Source: Bordetella parapertussis (GTDB taxonomy: Bacteria > Pseudomonadota > Gammaproteobacteria > Burkholderiales > Burkholderiaceae_D). From it: DNA of 64,000 nt. Location of the stretch: positions 1 to 64,000 of the forward strand of contig CAMBFZ010000014.1 of the NCBI GenBank assembly GCA_945866125.1. Direction: 5' to 3'. The notes beneath the pieces were generated by a model. That model saw only the letters and a list, made by a program, of their open reading frames with translations, was not told the DNA's origin and ran no database searches. How positions within the stretch are numbered: the stretch's first letter is position 1; each line of letters begins with the position of its first letter. The position numbers were made by a program, and so were the translations under genes. This document shows positions 59,450 through 64,000 of this stretch, piece after piece.

Positions 59450-61468
59450 ATGGCGGGGCAACTCAACCCACATCTGCTGTTGTGCGTACCATTGGCACCT
59501 TTGGCTGGCTCGGCCATTGCCGGGCTATTTGGCACGCGCTTTTTTGGTAACCTGATTGGCCGCACTGCGTCGCATAGCGTGACAATTTTAGGCGTGCTGA
59601 TCGCTTTTTTGATTTCGCTGCAAACCCTGCTGCAGGTGATCGATGGCGCCACGTATAGCGGCACGCTGTACACCTGGATGACCGTCGGTACGCTCAAGAT
59701 GGAAATTGGTTTTCTGGTCGACAGTCTGACCGCGATGATGATGTGCGTCGTCACCTTTGTGTCGCTGATGGTGCATATCTACACAATCGGCTATATGCAA
59801 GATGACGAGGGCTACAACCGCTTCTTCTCCTACATTTCGCTCTTTACCTTCGCCATGCTGATGCTGGTGATGAGTAATAACTTCCTGCAGTTGTTTTTTG
59901 GCTGGGAAGCGGTGGGTCTGGTGTCGTATCTGCTGATCGGTTTCTGGTTTAAGCGGCCGACTGCGATCTTCGCCAACATGAAAGCATTTTTGGTCAACCG
60001 CGTGGGTGACTTTGGTTTCATTCTCGGTATTGGGCTCTTGCTTGCCTATGCCGGATCGATGAATTATGCCGAGGTCTTTGCCAAGCGGGATGCGCTCGCG
60101 CTGCTGACCTTGCCGGGTAGCGACTGGATGCTGATTACGGTGGCGTGTATTTGCCTCTTTATTGGTGCCATGGGCAAGTCGGCGCAATTTCCCTTGCATG
60201 TCTGGTTGCCGGATTCGATGGAAGGTCCCACGCCCATTTCGGCACTGATTCATGCCGCGACAATGGTCACAGCCGGGATCTTTATGGTGGCGCGCATGTC
60301 GCCGCTGTTTGAGTTGTCAGACACTGCGCTGTCTTTTGTGATGGTGATCGGTGCCATCACGGCGTTATTTATGGGGTTTCTGGGCATCATTCAAAACGAT
60401 ATCAAGCGCGTCGTTGCCTATTCGACCTTGTCCCAATTGGGCTATATGACTGTCGCGCTTGGTGCCTCGGCGTATTCCGTTGCGGTGTTTCATCTGATGA
60501 CGCACGCGTTTTTCAAGGCCTTGCTGTTTTTGGGGGCTGGCGCGGTCATCATCGGCATGCATCATGATCAGGATATTCGGAACATGGGTGGCTTGCGCAA
60601 GTACATGCCCATTACCTGGATCACGGCCTTACTGGGTTCGCTTGCGTTGATCGGCACGCCTTTCTTTTCTGGTTTTTACTCCAAGGACAGCATCATCGAA
60701 GCGGTGCATGCAAGCCATCTCTGGGGTGCGGGGTTTGCAAATTTTGCGGTGCTTGCCGGCGTGTTCGTCACCGCCTTCTATTCATTCCGGATGTACTTTC
60801 TTGTGTTCCATGGCGAAGAGCGTTTCGGTAAAGCGCATCACCATGATGATCATGGTGACGACCACCATCATCATGGTCTGGCACCCGGCGAGAAGCCGCA
60901 CGAAGCGCCTTGGGTAGTCACCCTGCCGCTGATTTTGCTGGCGATTCCCTCGGTGGTGATTGGCTACTTGACGATAGCGCCGATGTTGCATGGCGAGTTT
61001 TTCAAGGGCGTGATTTTTGTTAGCGACACGCATCCCGCGATGTCGGAACTGTCCCACGAATTTCATGGTGCAACCGCGATGGCGGTGCATGCGTTCACGT
61101 CGCTGCCTTTCTTGCTTGCCGTCGCCGGCGTAGTCTCGGCTTGGTACTGTTATCTAATCAATCCTAAAGTGCCGGCGTGGTTCCACGCCAAATTTGGCGC
61201 GGTCTATACGCTGCTCGACAACAAGTACTACCTGGACAAAATCAATGATGTTGTGTTCGCCGCTGGCGCACGCGCACTGGGCAGAGGTTTCTCCAATACC
61301 GGCGACCGCAGTCTGATTGACGGCCTGATCGTCAACGGCAGTGCCCGCGCGGTGGGCTGGTTCTCGACGGTGACACGCACCTTCCAGACGGGCTATATCT
61401 ATCACTACGCATTTACGATGATCGTGGCACTGGCCCTGTATCTGGGCTACCTGCTGCTGCGTTCCTGA
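59450..61468 (+). CDS. nuoL: NADH-quinone oxidoreductase subunit L
   Basis: A 672-residue antiporter-like proton-pumping subunit with about 16 spans including the long lateral helix near the C-terminus. Conserved parts are FFGWEAVGLVSYLLIGFW, the Lys-bearing MGKSAQFPLHVWLPDSMEGP and LIHAATMVTAGIFMV. Between spans lies a His/Asp-rich loop at about residues 462-480 (HHHDDHGDDHHHHG). The ATG at 59450 is preferred to an in-frame start inside nuoK. Confidence 0.96.
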   Translation: MAGQLNPHLLLCVPLAPLAGSAIAGLFGTRFFGNLIGRTASHSVTILGVLIAFLISLQTLLQVIDGATYSGTLYTWMTVGTLKMEIGFLVDSLTAMMMCVVTFVSLMVHIYTIGYMQDDEGYNRFFSYISLFTFAMLMLVMSNNFLQLFFGWEAVGLVSYLLIGFWFKRPTAIFANMKAFLVNRVGDFGFILGIGLLLAYAGSMNYAEVFAKRDALALLTLPGSDWMLITVACICLFIGAMGKSAQFPLHVWLPDSMEGPTPISALIHAATMVTAGIFMVARMSPLFELSDTALSFVMVIGAITALFMGFLGIIQNDIKRVVAYSTLSQLGYMTVALGASAYSVAVFHLMTHAFFKALLFLGAGAVIIGMHHDQDIRNMGGLRKYMPITWITALLGSLALIGTPFFSGFYSKDSIIEAVHASHLWGAGFANFAVLAGVFVTAFYSFRMYFLVFHGEERFGKAHHHDDHGDDHHHHGLAPGEKPHEAPWVVTLPLILLAIPSVVIGYLTIAPMLHGEFFKGVIFVSDTHPAMSELSHEFHGATAMAVHAFTSLPFLLAVAGVVSAWYCYLINPKVPAWFHAKFGAVYTLLDNKYYLDKINDVVFAAGARALGRGFSNTGDRSLIDGLIVNGSARAVGWFSTVTRTFQTGYIYHYAFTMIVALALYLGYLLLRS

Positions 61469-61505
61469 TCCGCTAACGACAGCACAACCCGTATTTAAAA
61501 AAATT

Positions 61506-62996
61506 ATGCAGTCAACTATTCCCTATCTGAGTCTGGCGATCTGGCTGCCGATTGCCTTTGGCGCCTTGGTGCTGGCCGTCGGCCGCGATGACAACCCAAC
61601 CGTCGCGCGCGGTATCGCGCTCGTTGGTGCACTCATCGGTTTGCTGGTCACGATTCCCCTCATCACTGGTTTTGATGCGGCGGCGCATGGGATGCAGTTT
61701 GTTGAAAAAACAGCGTGGATTGGGCGCTTTAATTTATTTTATTCGCTCGGCATCGACGGTATTTCATTATGGTTTGTGCCGCTGACGGCGTTCATTACCG
61801 TCATCGTCGTCATCGCCGGCTGGGAAGTGATCGAAAAACGGGTTGCCCAGTATATGGGCGCATTTCTGATTTTGTCGGGTGTCATGATCGGTGTGTTCTG
61901 CGCGCTCGACGGCATGTTGTTTTATGTGTTTTTTGAATCGACCCTGATCCCGATGTTCATCATCATCGGTGTGTGGGGCGGGCCGCGTCGCGTGTACGCC
62001 GCGATCAAATTTTTTCTTTACACCTTTCTTGGCTCGTTGCTGATGTTGGTGGCGCTGATTTATCTCTATCTGCAATCTAACGGTAGCTTCGATATTTTGA
62101 CCTGGCACCAGTTGCCTTTGGCGAAGCCGGCGCAGACACTGATTTTCCTCGCGTTCCTGATGGCCTTCGCCGTTAAGGTCCCAATGTGGCCGGTGCATAC
62201 CTGGTTGCCGGACGCGCACGTTGAAGCGCCAACTGGCGGTTCTGTGGTGCTGGCGGCCATCATGCTCAAGCTCGGTGGTTATGGTTTCTTGCGTTTCTCG
62301 CTGCCGATCACGCCGGATGCTAGTCATGATTTGTCTTGGCTGATGATTGCTCTGTCGCTGACTGCGGTGATTTATATTGGTTTGGTCGCGCTGGTGCAAG
62401 CGGACATGAAAAAACTAGTCGCTTATTCGTCGATCGCGCATATGGGTTTTGTCACGCTGGGCTTTTTCATGTTTGGCGACATGGCCGTGCAGGGCGGGGT
62501 GATGCAAATGATCTCGCACGGCTTTGTGTCGGGCGCGATGTTCCTCTGCATCGGCGTGTTGTACGACCGCATGCACTCGCGCGAGATCGCCGACTACGGC
62601 GGCGTGATCAACACCATGCCGCGTTTCGCTGCGTTGTTTGTTTTGTTTTCGCTGGCCAATGCCGGCTTGCCAGCGACCTCGGGTTTTATCGGTGAGTTTA
62701 TGGTGATCCTGGGTGCGGTGAAATTCAATTTCTGGATCGGCATGTTGTCTGGCACCGCCTTGATCCTTGGCGCAGCGTATTCACTATGGTTGGTCAAGCG
62801 TGTTGTGTTTGGTGAGATCAGTAATCCCCATGTTGCGACCCTGACGGATCTGACCATGCGCGAATTTTTCATGCTCGGTGTGCTCGCCATTGCCGTACTG
62901 TGGATGGGCGTCTACCCGGCGCCATTTACTGATGCGATGCAGACCTCGGTGACAGACTTGCTAACGCACGTCTCTGTCAGCAAGATCCCACAATAA
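61506..62996 (+). CDS. nuoM: NADH-quinone oxidoreductase subunit M
   Basis: A 496-residue antiporter-like proton-pumping subunit with about 14 spans. Conserved elements are the Glu in LFYVFFESTLIPMFIIIGVWG, the AVKVPMWPVHTWLPDAHVEAP loop just after the key Lys, and KKLVAYSSIAHMGFV. It is homologous to NuoL and NuoN. The gene starts 37 bp after nuoL and is followed by nuoN at 23 bp. Confidence 0.96.
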   Translation: MQSTIPYLSLAIWLPIAFGALVLAVGRDDNPTVARGIALVGALIGLLVTIPLITGFDAAAHGMQFVEKTAWIGRFNLFYSLGIDGISLWFVPLTAFITVIVVIAGWEVIEKRVAQYMGAFLILSGVMIGVFCALDGMLFYVFFESTLIPMFIIIGVWGGPRRVYAAIKFFLYTFLGSLLMLVALIYLYLQSNGSFDILTWHQLPLAKPAQTLIFLAFLMAFAVKVPMWPVHTWLPDAHVEAPTGGSVVLAAIMLKLGGYGFLRFSLPITPDASHDLSWLMIALSLTAVIYIGLVALVQADMKKLVAYSSIAHMGFVTLGFFMFGDMAVQGGVMQMISHGFVSGAMFLCIGVLYDRMHSREIADYGGVINTMPRFAALFVLFSLANAGLPATSGFIGEFMVILGAVKFNFWIGMLSGTALILGAAYSLWLVKRVVFGEISNPHVATLTDLTMREFFMLGVLAIAVLWMGVYPAPFTDAMQTSVTDLLTHVSVSKIPQ

Positions 62997-63019
62997 GCTT
63001 AAGGCGAAGGCAGCCAAGA

Positions 63020-64000
63020 ATGAATGCACTCAATCTGATTCCGGCGACGACGGAAATTTTCCTCGCCATCGCGATCACGGTAATTTTAGTCGCCGGTCTG
63101 TTCGTGAAAGAAGAAGAGCGGCCAGTCAGTCACTTGCTCTCGCTGGTGACGATCTCTATTTGCGCGATGCTGACGCTGGCCGACTTTAATGCCGGTCAGA
63201 CTGCCACCACGTTCAACAATATGTTCGTCTCGGATCCGCTGGCTAATCTGCTCAAGTTGTTTGCCTGTATTGCCACCGCGATGACGCTGATTTATTCGCG
63301 GCAGTACACCGCGCAGCGCGGCATGCTGGGCGGCACGCTCAGTGGTGAATTTTATGTGCTGGCCATGATGACCTTGTTGGGGCAGATGATCATGATTTCA
63401 GGGAATAACTTCCTGATCATTTATCTCGGGCTGGAGTTGATGTCACTCTCGCTGTATGCGCTGGTGGCGATGCGGCGTGACCATGTGCAATCAACCGAAG
63501 CATCAATGAAATATTTTATCCTCGGCGCGCTTGCCTCGGGCTTTATGTTGTACGGCATTTCGATGTTGTATGGCGCCACCGGCTCGCTTGATATCAGCCA
63601 GGTCGCCAGCGCGACGGCGTCGGGTGCAGCCAACAAGACCGTGCTGGTGTTTGGCTTGGTGTTTGTGGTGGCCGGTCTGGCGTTCAAGCTGGGTGCCGCG
63701 CCTTTTCACATGTGGGTACCGGATGTGTATCAGGGCGCGCCTACTTCGGTGACCCTGTTACTTGGTGCTGCGCCCAAGTTGGCCGCCTTCGCCATTTGTC
63801 TGCGTTTACTGGTCGAAGGGCTCGGTACGCTGGCGGCAGACTGGCAGCAGATGCTGGTGGTTATGGCAGTCGCTTCCATGGCGATCGGTAATATCACTGC
63901 GATCGCGCAAACCAACATCAAGCGCATGCTAGCTTATTCGACCATTTCTCAGATGGGGTTTATGTTGTTGGGTTTGCTGTCAGGCGTCTTTGCCGGCAGC
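63020..64000 (+). CDS. nuoN: NADH-quinone oxidoreductase subunit N (partial, cut by window end)
   Basis: The first 327 residues of the third antiporter-like subunit. Visible features are FLIIYLGLELMSLSLYALVAM, the Lys segment AGLAFKLGAAPFHMWVPDVYQGAP, and NIKRMLAYSTISQMGFM. The remaining 160 or so residues lie beyond the window. It is the last gene of the nuoA-N order; the ATG at 63020 follows AAGGCAGCC. Confidence 0.95.
   Translation, partial: MNALNLIPATTEIFLAIAITVILVAGLFVKEEERPVSHLLSLVTISICAMLTLADFNAGQTATTFNNMFVSDPLANLLKLFACIATAMTLIYSRQYTAQRGMLGGTLSGEFYVLAMMTLLGQMIMISGNNFLIIYLGLELMSLSLYALVAMRRDHVQSTEASMKYFILGALASGFMLYGISMLYGATGSLDISQVASATASGAANKTVLVFGLVFVVAGLAFKLGAAPFHMWVPDVYQGAPTSVTLLLGAAPKLAAFAICLRLLVEGLGTLAADWQQMLVVMAVASMAIGNITAIAQTNIKRMLAYSTISQMGFMLLGLLSGVFAGS

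Noticed and set aside
1..64000. CRISPR arrays, prophage, restriction or toxin-antitoxin systems
   Set aside because: No regularly spaced repeats, phage structural genes, nuclease/methylase pairs or toxin-antitoxin pairs were seen.

Overview
The window is a stretch of bacterial chromosome that looks like a betaproteobacterium of the order Burkholderiales, probably near Oxalobacteraceae. Gene content and order support this: carA-carB-greA-DUF4149-yhbY-rlmE-ftsH-folP-glmM, psd-pssA-leuA, rpsO-pnp-qor-tpiA-secG-tRNA-Leu-nuoA..N, a TTG-started carA and a short-form Psd. Placement at family level is inference from gene order and protein style; no 16S gene is present.

Bases 1-21,350 form a phosphate-stress region. 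It opens inside pstC and runs pstA-pstB-phoU-phoB-phoR. A divergent arsenic module follows (arsJ and its GAPDH on the minus strand; arsC-arsR-acr3 on the plus strand). Next come pstS, ppk-sixA, a four-gene minus-strand lipid-remodelling operon (OlsB-like acyltransferase, PlcP-like metallophosphoesterase, MGDG-synthase-like glycosyltransferase, unknown membrane protein), an unknown gene with a DUF3047 gene, a histone-H1/AT-hook-like protein, ppx and an OprP/OprO-type porin. Five promoters (pstS, ppk, ppx, the porin and the unknown gene at 16381) share one architecture: two 11-bp TGTCA-type repeats, exactly 6 bp, then a -10-like hexamer. A less regular version precedes the lipid operon. These look like PhoB boxes, so phosphate uptake, polyphosphate turnover, outer-membrane permeation and replacement of phospholipids appear to be one regulon. 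The arsenate genes sit where arsenate, a phosphate mimic, would enter.

Bases 21,400-26,800 hold a CorA/ZntB-type metal channel, a patatin-like lipoprotein, an ABC exporter, an NlpC/P60 peptidase and a GlcG/HbpS protein. Bases 26,800-37,900 are core housekeeping: pyrimidine/arginine precursor synthesis (carAB), transcript cleavage (greA), ribosome maturation (yhbY, rlmE), membrane proteolysis (ftsH), folate (folP) and cell-wall precursor (glmM). tRNA-Pro(TGG) and tRNA-Arg(TCT) follow.

Bases 38,200-41,200 are an accessory insertion. They hold one large repeat-rich protein with C-terminal RTX calcium-binding repeats, a 12-bp inverted repeat and the C-terminal remnant of an IS481-type transposase. 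Core genes resume with psd-pssA, a previously unlisted leucine-rich leader peptide (42,835-42,927), leuA, rpsO-pnp, qor, tpiA, secG and tRNA-Leu(GAG). The 14-gene nuo operon for respiratory complex I starts at 50,055 and is cut by the window end inside nuoN.
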